Assembly (NCBI GenBank): GCA_963693365.1
Contig: CAVNZM010000007.1
Location: 7,750,001-7,814,000, forward strand
Reading direction: 5' to 3'
Length of the DNA: 64,000 bases
Source: Amoebidium appalachense
Lineage: Eukaryota; Ichthyosporea
Position 1 is the first letter of the stretch. Each line of letters starts with the position of its first letter. Below the pieces are notes generated by a model. That model was given only the letters and a program-made list of their open reading frames with translations, had not been told where the DNA came from and ran no database searches. Shown here piece by piece: positions 1-35,665 of the stretch. A program made the position numbers and the translations under genes.

Positions 1-1193
1 GATATTGGGTTATGAATTGGATTAAAGGAGACTGAATACGTGAAAATTTTTCTTTTAGACTACATATACGTAGCAAATATAGACACTCAGTTATGTTCAC
101 AATAGTCGTATAGACAAAATACTACAAACAAAAACATTGGCTGTGTTGCCATATCACTATCATCCCCCTATACTCCAGGATGACCAATTCTCCCGAACCT
201 CTACAAAATAATGGGTGTAAGCATGTATCTGTAGACTGCTTTCCGGTTTCATTTTACCAAACATTTGTATCTCTCGCTCTGCCCCCCGATAAAATCTATA
301 CTATACTATAGGGATAGTTTGCGCAGGACATCATCCTGTGTTTGCGACATCCTGGCCACTGGCTGAGAGGCCACTGGCAGTGCCTTGAGCGGCCTGCAGC
401 TTTCGCAGGAGACATGGGCTGACATGGGCATCATCGTGAATAACATGAACTCTGCGCACATTTGCGCAAAGCACAGGTTTATGCACGTACAGTACATACA
501 TATACATACATACGTCCAGCACATCACATGCATTTTGTCCTTCGCATCCTGGTGTGCCGTGCGTGCGTGACGCCCCGCTCTTGCTCTTGGCTGGCCATGT
601 TGTGCTTCTGCCAAAAGGGATTCGGAGAAGTAGCGCTCATTAGCTTCGGTCGATGGTGATCGATGAGGTGAATAAAGATAGGTTGTTGACAAGTTGCCAG
701 AAACTCACACGGTTGCATGCGGAATTCCAGAACACGAAAGCGAGGAGGGCGTGACTCACGGTTTTGGGGTTGTTGTGAGGTGGAATCTAATAAAGATTTG
801 GGGCCCTACAGTAAGCAATAAGCTCCGAGTTAGTAAACCTGTACAGGGCAGGGTCCAGGGGGGGGGGGGAGGGGGGAGAGGGGAGATACCGGTAAGGAGC
901 ATCGGATGGGATCTGGAGGGGGCAGTCAGGAGAGACACAGTTGCCGTTGAAGTGTTTGAACGGATAGGCAACTCAGGTGTCTTCTAGATCTGCAGCTGCA
1001 CACAGTCGCACAGTGCTGGTCGAAGCGCTGCACTAAAGAAGAAATAAATACTCTATGACATGTAAAGATAATAAGGGCCGGGCTAAACATCACTCAGATT
1101 CAAGCTTAAAGGGACGTGGTTGTTGCTATTGTCAAGGCTTGTTGTTTTTTGTTTGTTTGTTTGACGATGTTTGGTGGTGGTGGTGGTGGTGGT

Positions 1194-1247
<54 letters not shown>

Positions 1248-1370
1248 GGGGGGGGGGGGGGGGGGGGGAGGGGGGCTTCATCATAGTATTCTGATACTCG
1301 GTGCTCCAGCAAGTGATTCAAATTTAAACATGCGTCGTGGTCGACAAGCATTGACACAGGAAAAACTTTG
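1..1370. other. 3' flank of the fusion gene; one weak exon candidate
   Basis: Contains a G-run at 859-878 and a (TGG)n-(GT)n-G compound tract at about 1172-1276. A minus-strand open stretch ending at a stop at 306 reads ARMSQTQDDVLRKLSL and could be a terminal exon of an unknown gene, but I found no homology and no decisive acceptor. Nothing else is supported. Confidence 0.3.
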
Positions 1371-1374
1371 ATGC

Positions 1375-1380
1375 TTTATT
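1375..1380 (-). terminator. Candidate poly(A) signal AATAAA of the SH2-fusion gene
   Basis: AATAAA on the minus strand about 780 nt after the stop at 2160. It would give a 3' UTR of about 800 nt. No closer canonical hexamer was noticed. Confidence 0.4.
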
Positions 1381-2159
1381 ACATACAGGTGATGCCTGCG
1401 ATTTCCTCATACTAGACACTCAACAGACTTGTGGAGATTTTGCCCCGAGCTAATAAATCTGTTACAGTCAAGGTTTATATACATAACAAGACGGTAATCG
1501 TATGTATAGACATAAACAATACCAACACCAACATGGTTTTACCCTTCCCTACCCCATGAGCCCAAAATGTCACGTGTACAAACCGAGTACATCTGGCCGC
1601 GTTTAGAACGCCGAAACAATTACACTACAGCGGCCTTTTAATTTGTGTGAGCTTGGTCTAACTTGCAGAGTCGCAACCTCTCAACTATCATGCAATTTAC
1701 CAGAGGCGGCTCTTTAACCATCAGAGTTACTTTGTGTGTGAAGTTCGAAAATCAATGTTCAACGTGCATTGATTAGTAACATCCAACCCAGCAACACTCT
1801 TCCGGCATCTACGTTCTATATATCTCCTTTAGTATATGCCCAAGAGCAAGAGACTTCAACTTGGTGTAGTTCGAGGACGCAAACACCATGCAATAAACAC
1901 TAAACGGCGCGGGGAAAAAAAAAGAAAGAAAAACCCATTATGTACGAACCACTTATCTAGGCAATAAAAACAAAACAGCGAAAAGAAAATGTCCCGATTC
2001 GCACACACCAACCAATTCATGCTCACAGCTTACGAGTTGCCTTCTGCTACTCCAGGACTGATCAAGCAATTAGACTAGTCGTAGTGATAGCTAACCGCAA
2101 AATGCATCTTATGAATCGCCATTAATTCTAAAGCGTTATCAACGAACATTACCTTTGAT

Positions 2160-19556
<17,397 letters not shown>

Positions 19557-20324
19557 TCAAAGGCCGCCCAGCATGTCCCTGTCTCCCTGGAACAACTCAT
19601 CCATAGTTTGGCACAGGAGGAGTGCATAAGCCACGTCTACCCCGGCAGCAACGGTGGCCAGATAAAAGTTTTGGGGCCGACGGAAACCGGACGGCAGGAA
19701 CCTTGGATTTTTTCTTACTCTGATAACGCAATTCCCCGACTGGTTCAAAATGTCGTATTCTGTCTGCCCCGGGTTTCCTCTCATGAAAAGCGGAATGGCT
19801 GTCTCACGCATATAGTTGCCATATCGAGCATCTGATGCTTGTGTGATGAGAATGCGAGTGTCGAGGCATGGCGGTAGTGCGGACCGCTTTACCGAGCAAC
19901 ATGCTTCCCCAGAAGCGTCCTTTATGAGCAATTTTCTTGAACATCCCAAAATACCGCTGCGTGCTACAGAACCAACAGGAAGGCCGGAATGAACATCAAC
20001 AAGCGTCTGTTTCCCTTTCATACTCACCGACTTTGACGTAAACTGGAAAACTGGGTGCATGTCTGTCGTGTAGATGACACCAGCGTCCTCTTTCGTCCAG
20101 CGAAGACCTTGTCGGAGTACAAAGGTTTGATCCCGCAGAAGAACATTGCCTGGCGACACAACGGCGAGTACTGGTCCGTCTACTTGGCCATTTTGTGGGG
20201 CTTCCCTTGCAACTGTTGCCGCCCTCTGCCGGGTGCCAGCTGCAGCGTTCGATTTTGGGTCAAAAGCGTAGGTGAAGAGGTCGTCACCGGGCGGCTTGCT
20301 GTGGGATGGAAGGGGTGTGTGCAC
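19557..20324 (-). CDS. LURP-one-related / Tub_2 (DUF567) family protein
   Basis: The open frame gives 255 residues. The LOR/Tub_2 signature is clear: FVLRQGLRWT near the start of the barrel, FTSKSVSMKGKQTLVDVHSG, LLIKDASGEACCSVKR, then YMRETAIPLFMRG, and the family's typical end TVAAGVDVAYALLLCQTMDEL (the hydrophobic central helix). The family shares the Tubby/scramblase-like beta-barrel and its molecular role is mostly unknown. About 45 N-terminal residues are low complexity. The first in-frame start is GTG at 20324. Open frame continues upstream without ATG to a stop near 20490. The nearest ATG (20454) is out of frame by one base, so either a small intron or a single-base sequence error hides the true start. 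The reading frame itself is intact. Confidence 0.8.
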   Translation of the reverse strand: MHTPLPSHSKPPGDDLFTYAFDPKSNAAAGTRQRAATVAREAPQNGQVDGPVLAVVSPGNVLLRDQTFVLRQGLRWTKEDAGVIYTTDMHPVFQFTSKSVSMKGKQTLVDVHSGLPVGSVARSGILGCSRKLLIKDASGEACCSVKRSALPPCLDTRILITQASDARYGNYMRETAIPLFMRGNPGQTEYDILNQSGNCVIRVRKNPRFLPSGFRRPQNFYLATVAAGVDVAYALLLCQTMDELFQGDRDMLGGL

Positions 20325-20454
20325 CAGAGAGGTGCTTGTGTGATTGGTCGCTAGGCTGGCTCTGTTTTTTCGCTGGCAGGCTCTGGCCCCAGGGCTCGTC
20401 TGTTGCTGCGGAAGTAGACGCGGGATAAATGCGACGACTTTCGGTGGACGCCAT

Positions 20455-21640
20455 TTTACGAGTGAAAACGGGGGCAGAAAGACTGGTTAGAGTGCACGTG
20501 CGGCACGGCCTTGTAGTGTGGTGAATAGTAGACTCGTGTCGTCTTTGTTGTGTGTCACCTTGTACAAGTCATTACCAACTTGGGTGCGGCAACTGCTTGT
20601 GTCGACATTGTTGATGGTAACCTGCAAGACAAGCTTGCGGTGGTATTTATTCCGCATGCCTGGAGTGTGATTTGCGTGAGCTTGTGTGTATGTGCGGCCA
20701 ACTCACTAATCACGGGTATAGGAAAGTTTGCTTATACTGTGTACTGCTGATCGCAATACAAATCGTCAGGTCTTGTTTGAATGTCTGACCACACTGTCGA
20801 CGATTTTTTCGATTTGTGAATCTACCGGCTTTCAATTCAATTTTTAAGAATAAACAAATGAAAGGACTATTTTTTATATAAAAAAAAGACCTAATATAGT
20901 TAGTACCCTAGATCGATGTGGATATATACATATACTCATTAGTCGGTATCGTGCGCGCACCGCTCAATTGATACATAAATGGTCCGGCCCGGATCAATCA
21001 ACATAAGAATCTCGATTATTTGGGTAGGTTCGATTCGATCGTAGTTTGTTGACAATTTGCAGTCTTGGCGGTGCAGCCAGCCTGAGTGACTGCCACGGGA
21101 GGTGCGTCACTAGCCTTGATCAAGCTGCAGTGCACTGCCATGCATATGGCGCAAAGGAATGCCATCGGACCGTAACAGAATTGGCAATGAACAATGTAGG
21201 TCACTATAATAAGAGGTAATAGGTAGTGTGGCTTGAAATAACATAATGATATAGGGTATACGAAATATGAGTACTGTATTTGCATTGGGAGTCAAGAGCC
21301 CTTATCCTTACCCGCGTGTGGAGAGCTCGTGTGGAGGTGATCCAGCTGGACCAGTGCGATCGGGATGACGTCGAGTGACTCGAGTCGTCGGGATCCCCGA
21401 ACACTTCCGGTGGGGGGCGATCGAATGTCTACCTCCCCGGGAATTTTAGACCCCGTTTCCATATGTGTGTAACTAGTAACTACGGAAAATGGAGCCTCGT
21501 TATACAAAAATATCCATATTTATTGTGAATTTAATGAGTTTTGCTATATGTAGAGCTACATGTAGTCCTATGTCTGTAACGGAATTTTACGTTGCCTAAA
21601 TGTCGAAACTGGAAAATCGTAAATCCGCTGTTAACATACC
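20455..21640. other. Intergenic, AT-rich; nothing recognised
   Basis: 5' flank of the LURP-one-related gene, then AT-rich DNA (20800-20960) and unique sequence. No exon, RNA gene or transposon signature was identified. Confidence 0.4.
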
Positions 21641-21645
21641 GTGAT

Positions 21646-22064
21646 CACTTTTGTGCTGAACCTTTTAATCGCAAGCATGTTGATAGGTGTGAGTTTTTAT
21701 GTCGCGTTTTACCTCTTTCCCTCCATTTTCCCTACGGGTGTCTGGTATACACTGGCTGGCAATGTGACCACTTTAGACTTTTTGTTTAATTCTGCTGATC
21801 GTCACATTGAGTATTTATATGATTTTCACACCGTGCTCAGGTATCTCAGTATGCACACTGGTGCCACTTTTGTGCTGAACCTTTTAATCGCAAGCATGTT
21901 GATAGGTGTGAGTTTTTATGTTGCGTTTTACCTCTTTCCCTACGGGTGTCTGCTACACTGGCTGGCAATGTGACCACTTTAGACTTTTTGTTGAATTCTG
22001 TTGGTCGTCACATTGAGTATTTATATGATTTCACACCGTGTTCAAATATCTCAGTATGCACTTG
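21646..22064 (+). mobile_element. LINE 3'-end fragments, tandemly duplicated (about 219 and 200 bp)
   Basis: Two head-to-tail copies (21646-21864, 21865-22064) encode the C-terminal zinc-knuckle-like piece of a non-LTR reverse transcriptase, HFCAEPFNRKHVDRCEFLCR, with frameshifts. A third, diverged copy at about 23110-23270 reads CHFCAEPFSRKHLDKC then IDYLLNHR. The C-x2-C-x7-H-x3-C pattern is the usual C-terminus of LINE proteins. All are dead fragments. Confidence 0.65.
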
Positions 22065-22343
22065 GGGTTTACACACTTTTTATTGCGTGGACACTGCCGG
22101 AGGCCCAGCCACATTCGACGGCCTACTACTGCGTTTTCCAGCGCAGCCAATCAAATGCAGCCAGTGATAGTATGTACATGCTAGGCAACAATGAGCGCCA
22201 TCGTAGTATATGACACCCCTATTACATATTATGGGTAAGCAGAGGCTAGCATCGGTAGCTCCGAAAGAAAGTTAAGGCACCGGATCACAATATCATACTG
22301 TGCAGCATTAAGAAGGTGATCTAGGATAGTCATCTTAAAACAG
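22065..22343. mobile_element. Truncated copy of a TIR element (left part)
   Basis: About 275 bp nearly identical to 52183-52461, starting GGGTTTACACACTTTTTATT. This copy lacks the right terminal inverted repeat. It abuts the LINE fragment directly. Confidence 0.75.
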
Positions 22344-24560
22344 ATATATTGAGGAAGAGAGGAAGAAAAGAGAATAAATCATAAAACCGCCAATAACCTC
22401 CGGTTCTAATACATTAGCTAACAGGTTGCACTTATTGATAGATATGCAACCGCGATGCACTTGTTACTGGATAACTCGTGAAGTTTTTTTTATTGTCTTC
22501 TCAGTATGCCGTGCATACTTGCATATCTCTCCGCCGAATAAATCCAGTCAAAAGAAAAACATACATGCGACTCGCCCCACACATATGAAAAAAGTGTGTA
22601 AACCCTTGGGGGATCCATCGTCGACCACTTTCCGAAATTTAACAAGAGGCCATGGAATTTGGCAACTTCCGGAGCCTGGGTCTACTTTTGCACGGGCTAC
22701 ACTCCAACCGTATAGATTTTTCTGCCAATCACTGTAGCCGTGATTAATTTCCTTTTATATAATGTATTTTATTCATTATTGAAAGTGAGAGAGAAAGAAA
22801 TAAATGCCGAAGAAGAAGTCCAGACACTCCGAGCTCGAGGCCGACTCCGGGTCTCCGACTTCGACAGTCGTATCTGATTGGTGGTCTAACTCGACGTTGA
22901 TTGGTTGTTGAAACAATGCATTTTTGTAGGACTAAGGCACTATCAAAGTCTGTCATATTAGAGACTCGTCTATTTTCTCTACAATCGTTATGTAAATTAG
23001 CTACTTATATTCCTCTTGTAAACCTAGTACACTTACCGATTTTGCCATTCTAACCCCTTCGTGTGATATTGCTTGATGTTTATTTTGGCGTTGTAACCTT
23101 AGTTTCCATAAATGTTTGTGTCACTTTTGTGCAGAACCTTTTTCTCGCAAACATCTAGATAAATGTATTTATTTATCTCAGATTCTTCCGTTAGAAATTC
23201 GAAGACTAGCTTATTTAGATAATCCTGATATTACTTCTATTGACTATCTGTTAAACCACCGTATGTACAGTTTTGGGCACATCCATGGGAGGGGGGGAGG
23301 AGTATCGGATTGGAGGAAGCGGGGGGGCACGGGAATAGCAGATTCGCGAGATTGGTATCGGTGCGTCTGTGGATAATGTGATTCGGTAATAATCATAGGT
23401 TTGTTTTGCCGATGCGGGAAAAAAATACAGTTTTGGGCACATATCGCACATCCGAAATTCCCTGTCGGTCTAACCCTGGATTTAGCTCAGATTTGGTCTG
23501 CATTGCTCTTTCAGAGGCTGACTTGCTTGCTGTGCCTTGATAAGATAGGTTTTGAGGGGGGCCTGTTGGGAAGGAGTAGTAATGATGTCTTCTTGCGGAG
23601 TGTGGTCTGGTCAACATCGATGCAAATGAAAGTTGGAGCAAACTAGTTTCACGCATACACGTACACTTAAGGTTTTGCCCGCCGGTGTCCTTTGTCACTT
23701 GTCGCTTTGTTATTATTTCGTAGTCCATAGCCATTTCGTCAGCATTACGTAAGCTTGGCCGACCCTTCTGGTCGTCATGGCTGCCTTAGCACTATATATA
23801 GAATTTAGGGTGCAATCCTTGTGCCGCACTATAAATACTTTGAGGGTATATAACAGCGCCGCCGCTCAGACAAGCTCAGATTCTAGACAGGTCAGATCTG
23901 GGAAAATAAATAGGTTAGATAGACCCAAACGTCTCTGAAATTGCGCATTCTTTGCGCCGCGCACCTGCGCTACTGCGCTTTCCTCCTTTCACTCCTTTCA
24001 CCCAATCACCTTCAAGACGGTAAACCCCGTCAAAGTGGAGTGTGATGATTAACCCCGGGGTTAAAGGTACAAGTAGGATTTACTTCTCCCTAGGAATTGC
24101 CCAAATATAGGTATGTAAACAGATTGCTACTCGGAAGCCCCGTGCCGTGAGGCTCCCCGACCCTAGTAAGGCCGCGAGGCGGGAGCCTCGCCGTGCTAGT
24201 CACTGACACTGAGGAGGCTCCTCTCACTCTGTGCGCACTGCACTCAGACTATAGCCCAGTGGTCTAACCAAAACTTTCTCAGAATTAGTTTGTATATTTG
24301 GGCACCAACTTGAGAACATGATGGTATATATATACTGCCGTGTGGGCACAATTATCTGCCGTATACCGTAATCAAACCCTGAAAAATAATCAAGCTGGGT
24401 ATCCTGCTTGCACTAAACGTAACATTCCTCCCTCCCCCCCCCCTCCCCCCAACTTGGCACGCACACACACGTGCACACACGTACACACAGACACACGTGA
24501 CACATCGGAAGCCCGCGGGGTTATCTCCTCCCTGTAGCTACGTCCTTTGGGATGATCTCT
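22344..24560. other. Intergenic; TATA-like element and a GC hairpin, no supported gene
   Basis: A third LINE-end fragment lies at 23110-23270. ACAGTTTTGGGCACAT occurs twice (about 23269 and 23430). Two TATA-like sequences (about 23830-23836 and TATATAA at 23847-23853) suggest a plus-strand promoter, but no coding exon follows. At 24151-24193 GAGGCTCCCCG pairs with CGGGAGCCTC around a 20-nt loop. It is not a tRNA. Confidence 0.35.
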
Positions 24561-30620
<6,060 letters not shown>

Positions 30621-30683
30621 TTGATTGCACAAAAACCTTGGCGGATTCACCTCTTGCACCGCCCTGCAGATAGCACCCATTCG

Positions 30684-31010
30684 CTATAGTAGAGGTATGT
30701 GGCCAGAAACTGAGTCATGGCAGAGGGATCCTGCATCATATCCAAGTTGCCAATCACACGTCAACATACTGTTCTGCATTCTGCACCGGGGCAGTTGAAG
30801 TATGTCGGCGTAGCCGGTCTTATCTTCTGGAACGTAGATGTTGTGTGTTGCTATTGGTGCAAATGTTGTTGTTGTTGTTGTGGTGGTGGTGGTGGTGGTG
30901 GGGGTGGTGGTGGGGGTGACGCCTGTAGTGGAGGTGGGCATTGCGGTTGACGGTGCTGTAGTTGTGGGAACCTCGGGCTGTGGTGTGATAATAGTCTCAA
31001 GCGCGGCCAC
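30684..31010 (-). CDS. Possible C-terminal exon of a Thr-rich (mucin-like) protein
   Basis: The minus frame reads AALETIITPQPEVPTTTAPS, a poly-Thr run from a (TGG/TTG)n tract, then IATHNIYVPEDKTGYADILQ and CRMQNSMLTCDWQLGYDAG, and stops near 30684. The unique part after the Thr tract looks protein-like and has paired Cys. Upstream, coding-like sequence lies in other frames, so an intron or frameshift is needed. The protein is unknown and the call is weak. Confidence 0.3.
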   Translation of the reverse strand: MAALETIITPQPEVPTTTAPSTAMPTSTTGVTPTTTPTTTTTTTTTTTTFAPIATHNIYVPEDKTGYADILQLPRCRMQNSMLTCDWQLGYDAGSLCHDSVSGHIPLL

Positions 31011-31793
31011 CGTTGAAGCAATTGGTTCACCCTTTGTGGAATATCAATGGTGTTTGTTTGAGGAGTATTTGTGGACTCAACAGACGGTGTGGGTAGTTCT
31101 AGATGGGGTAACAGCGACTTGGCTGCCTTCAGCAGAAATCGGTGCTGCGTCCCCTCCTGCACATTTTTTGTTAAATTATTAGTATGTACCTTTGTATGCA
31201 AACAATCCCTTGCGTGAATTAGCGAGCGCCGGGTTTGTGAAAGCTAGTTTCGATTTTTTCTTGTGTGAACATGCTTGCCCGACTTTCACCTTACCATGTT
31301 CGCCCGATTTTCACATATAATTAAGCTTGTATGTTGCCTTTTGATTAGGTGTATGTGTACACGTACATATTTCGTTGATATTTTAGTTACACTCCTCGAT
31401 AAACATACCTGCAACAGAAAGGAGGACAGCAAAAGCGATACTAGTTGTTGCGCCACTGGAACAATTTCTTTATATACCTGTACGGGGAAAGATTCAGGCC
31501 GTTTGGTTGGTTAAAAATAATACGATAATGCAATTGGTCGGGACAGTGGAGTGGACTCACCGAAAAGTGCCGACTACATTCTGCAAAGCACGATGTACAT
31601 GTATGGGACTGTAAAAAGAAAGTACAATAAATCATACTTGTATTTCTCTGCCTTTATATGGAGCTGGAAATCAGCACCATACAGTGGCATACACTATCTG
31701 CTCGTCGGAGTTCACGGAACACTTGATTGGCTAAATTTTATCTCGAAGGTAGACGACTCCGCCAATCAAGCAATATCCGAGTCTAAGCCTGAG

Positions 31794-32845
31794 TAAGGGT
31801 ATGTAAATCTATCTAAAAAAAAGCCTATCTTTCTTTTAGATTTTTCCCAATCTTTCCCAAAATCGACCTAACTTTCCCAGATCCTTTCCCGGAAATTCTT
31901 GAAAAATGAACCTATCTTTCCCAAAATCTTTCCCACCAGGTACCTATCTTTCCAAGAAATTTCCCGTCTTTCTCGAAAGCTACCTAAATTTCTTTCGAAA
32001 TTTCTCGCCATAAACACATACACACGCACGCGCACAAAGTGTACACAGGCACACACGTGCACACGCGCACACACTTCATGGTTGGTGGGCTCAGTGGCAA
32101 TGAGATCGGCCACCAGAAAAGTGGAAGTGGTACTTTTACGTTTCGTAATGCTGACAGCTGCAGCAGAGAATGAGGCCATTTTGAAGAGATTCGAGTACAA
32201 GTAGAAATCGTACGGTGTTTCTGTCAAGTGCAATTGCAAGTTACAGCATATATACCCTTCCAAAGTGTCAACAATCGCTTGCAAACATTTGTTTTCATTG
32301 GTTGAATGCTGCCAATTACATTAATCTTGCGATTTCAGCCACTACAATCGTTTCCCTCCAAGAGTAAATTTTTTTAAAGTGGTGCTTAGGCTGCACTGGC
32401 GGGCCCGGTCAATTATAGTTATTGTAGCTATAGCCTACGGTCAAGCTCTTGTTATGCTCACTTTGATTGGATTACAAACAATCCCATCGCCCCTCTCTCA
32501 GGAAAACAGTGTCATTGGACATGGTTAAGACTCCCACCTTTTTTGGTTTGTTTACGAGTCTTGCAGTCCAATCATGTGCCTTCCAAAGGAAGAGGGCAAA
32601 AGCCGGTAAACCATACCCTATATACCACATACATACCCCTAGACCACGAGAAATTTGGATCTTTCCGGCCTACTTTTTTCGAAATTCCCGAGATAGATCG
32701 CTCGGATCAAACAAGATCATCTATCCCACGATATCCTAAATTTCTCGCTCCTTTCCCAAAATTTCACCTATCTTTCCGGCAACTTTCCTTTCCGGCAAGG
32801 TACCTAAATTTCTCGAGAATTTCCAGATAGATGTACATACCCTTA
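31794..32845. mobile_element. hAT-like non-autonomous DNA transposon, 1052 bp, with 8-bp TSD
   Basis: Terminal inverted repeats start TAAGGGTATGTAMATCTATC at both ends (21 bp, one mismatch). They are flanked exactly by the 8-bp direct repeat AGCCTGAG (31786-31793 and 32846-32853). Subterminal zones (31815-32010, 32637-32830) are arrays of CCTATCTTTCCC and AAATTTCTCG motifs. An 8-bp TSD plus subterminal repeats fits the hAT superfamily (established pattern). No transposase is inside. The centre carries a coding-like fragment and CCAAT motifs. Confidence 0.8.
32075..32179 (-). CDS. Coding-like fragment (possible captured first exon) inside the hAT-like element
   Basis: ATG at 32179 opens 35 codons, MASFSAAAVSITKRKSTTST then FLVADLIATEPTNHE, ending at a GT (GAA|GTGTGTGC). 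A CCAAT box sits about 120 nt upstream. Codon content looks real, but there is no partner exon inside the element. It may be a captured gene piece, or the start of a host gene into which the element's left half was later placed. Confidence 0.3.
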
Positions 32846-33111
32846 AGCCTGAGCCGCGTGACCATGTGCGGGAGGTTGTGCGTCACTACAGTCTGGCAGC
32901 CTCGGTCTATTTTTTGCCATGGCGTGTGATAGAGAGTGCTGGCCCACCGTTGGCCGATGTTGTATGCGTGACTGCACCTTTCCGATTGTCTAAAGTGTCT
33001 GTCTAAATCCAGCTGGAATCCCAGAGAAACGGATCAGATTGGCCAAGCTAGTAGTAGTCCTTCGATGACTCTTTGCACCCCCAACGATCGCGAGAGTATT
33101 CCACGTACGTA

Positions 33112-33121
33112 CCTATAAATG
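33112..33121 (+). promoter_or_regulatory. TATA-like box upstream of the UNC93-like gene
   Basis: CCTATAAATG about 355 nt before the ATG at 33476. Position and strand suit the transporter; no transcript evidence. Confidence 0.3.
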
Positions 33122-33475
33122 GTGCAGCCCGCTCGATTTCCTTTCATTTACTCTATTTTAGCCATGTGCATGTTGAATACAGCGACTCAACTACACAGTG
33201 CGAACATATGAATCGTAAATTTCACTGAACTGTTTAAAGAGGTCACGTACTCATGATAACTTTTGTCCCACCCACGTAACGAGAAATCACCCACGCCTGG
33301 CCACTTTTCATTGAAATTAAATCAGTAGCCACTCTTACCTTCCTGTTTTGATGCATCAAGATACTTACCACCTGCATACAGGACACACTGAGCTACCTAC
33401 CTAGCCACCGTACGCACATACGCGGAATACAAAAAAAAAACCGCACCACCATGGACCCCTTCAATACACTCAACC

Positions 33476-34888
33476 ATGCACGCATCCCAAATCATCATCG
33501 TGTCATGCATAGCATTCTGCTGTCCGGGTATTTTCAACGCTCTAAACGGCCTGGGCGGCGCTGGCTCAAGTGACCCAACGGTCGCCAACAACGCAAACAC
33601 CGCACTGTATGCAACATTCTCAGTTTTCGGTTATTTCGGCGGTCTTTTTTTCAACATACTTGGCAACCCTTGGCAACCGAATACTGATGGCGCGCCAGTT
33701 GGTGGGTTGACATACTGCTTTTACGCAATTGCCCAATATGAAGCGGGTGTGAACAGCGATTTGGATTGGCTGGTCGTATTTTCCGGCGGTGTTTTGGGTT
33801 TTGGCGCGGGTCTTTTTGGACGGCGCAGGGAGCAATGATGATGGCATATGCAACGCGCGGGATTAAGGGCACCTACATTTCGATCTTTTGGGTTATTTTC
33901 AACCTGGGTGGATTGGTGGGGGGGCTCATTTCGTTTGGCCTTAATTTCAGCAACGAGGTAGGTGCGGCCAACCCAGCCTCGTATTTTACATTTGCGGGGA
34001 TCATGGGGTGGGTCCATTCTTGCTTTCATCTTTCTTGTCTCCCCAGACAAAGTCATCCGCGAAGACGGGAAACCCGTCACGTTTGCCAAGCAAAACGGCC
34101 CTTTTGAAGAACTAAAAAACGTTGCTTTTATGTTCACAAACGTCAACATGCTTCTTCTGAGCCCAATTTTCGTCGCGTCCAACTGGTTCTACACATATCA
34201 ATTCAAACGGTGGCCTTTTTACCGTACGCGCACGTGGGCTCAACTCTGCCCTCTATTGGGGTGCCCAGATGGTGGGAGCGTTTCTTTTCGGCCAAGTTTT
34301 CCTTGACCGCCAGAGTGTACCAAAGAGAAAAAGGGGTTTATACGGTCTCGCAATTCTTGCCATTTCTTTAACCGTCACGTACGGGTTGGGTCTATATCTT
34401 CAGATTGGCTACACGGGGGGGTTTAATAAGAACCTTTCGACAGACCCCGCATGTTCCGGAATGGTCTATAGCCCGTACGACAACACGTGTCGGCCGCGCC
34501 TAGAAATAAATTCGGGAATATACTATCTGTTCCCTGTGATTGTTTTCCTGCTCTACGGGTTGAACGATGCAATGCTTCAGACGTTTGCCTATTGGGTGAT
34601 AGGTGCAATAACGGACGATTGCGACCAATCAGCACGCTTTGCTGGTTACTATAAGGGATACAGTCTGCGGGTGCGGCCGTGGCGTGGAGCATCGACAACA
34701 CTCTGGCTAACAACACATGCACCTGGTTGATACAGCTCATAATTTGCTGGGGCCCATTTGAAATTTCGCTGCCCTTAACATTGGCGGTAGCAACCAAAAG
34801 TATTGTGAATGAAGAAGGGGGGCTGGGGGTGAATACATGTGAGGCGGGCAGAAGTGGGGTTAAGAAAGACACAACGGTTGATATTTGA
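33476..34888 (+). pseudogene. UNC93-like (DUF895) major facilitator transporter with four frameshifts
   Basis: Pieces in several frames align end to end with the fungal-type UNC93-like family: CIAFCCPGIFNALNGLGG, NANTALYATFSVFGYFGG, WTAQGAMMMAYAT, YISIFWVIFNLGG, SPDKVIREDGKPV, NWFYTYQF, VRARGLNSALYWGAQ, LNDAMLQTFAYWVIGA and QSAGAAVAWSIDN. These cover about 12 membrane segments. The frame breaks at about 33813-33817 (T-run, one base short), 34004-34012 (G-run), 34205-34207 (one extra A) and 34655-34662 (one base short). It ends at a stop at 34888. No intron is needed. All four breaks are single-base changes, three of them at homopolymer runs, so this is either a recent (perhaps retro-)pseudogene or uncorrected sequence error. 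The start is uncertain; the ATG at 33476 sits just before TM1. Confidence 0.8.
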
Positions 34889-35325
34889 CACCATGCTGAT
34901 AGGTTATGTGTTTTTCTTGCTTTCCAATTATTTTTTCTATCTTTTTTGAACGAGCATAACTTTGTAAGAAATGAAATCTGCAGGGAATAGGGAATTTTAG
35001 GTGTGTATAGACCGGGCCGGGGATTAGATTCTACCCAACACGTAATTATTACACATTTTGATGAACGAGTTGATGACAAACGTGGTTACAATGCCTGAGC
35101 GGTCGTTTGTCGTTGGACCCCCCCTCCCCCCCCCTCCCCCCCCCCCCCCCCCCAAAAAAAAAAAAAAAAAAAAAAAAAAAACCACAGCCACTTCCGTGCC
35201 TCTCAACCGAGCCATCACACATGTAACTCCCCTATTCAAATTTCCCCTCTTTCCCCGGTCTCCCCCCCTCCCCCCTCCTCCCCCCCCCCTCCTCCCCCCC
35301 CCTTCCCCTCCCCCCCATCCCCCCG

Positions 35326-35396
<71 letters not shown>

Positions 35397-35594
35397 CACG
35401 CACACACACACAGCAGCCTGTGCCCGTTTATCATAAAGGTCCCACCACTCTAAGTCTCCACCCGATTCCAAACTCTTTTGTGAACGGCCATTTGTATGGC
35501 CCCGTGTGCGCAACTCAACCACCCTACAAAAGGTACCCCCTCTCCCCCCCCTCTCCCCCACTCACTCATACACACAGTCACACACACACACGCA

Positions 35595-35665
<71 letters not shown>

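Noticed and set aside
24120-24240. Possible tRNA because of a GC hairpin
   Set aside because: No cloverleaf, no T-loop, no anticodon arm; only one stem.
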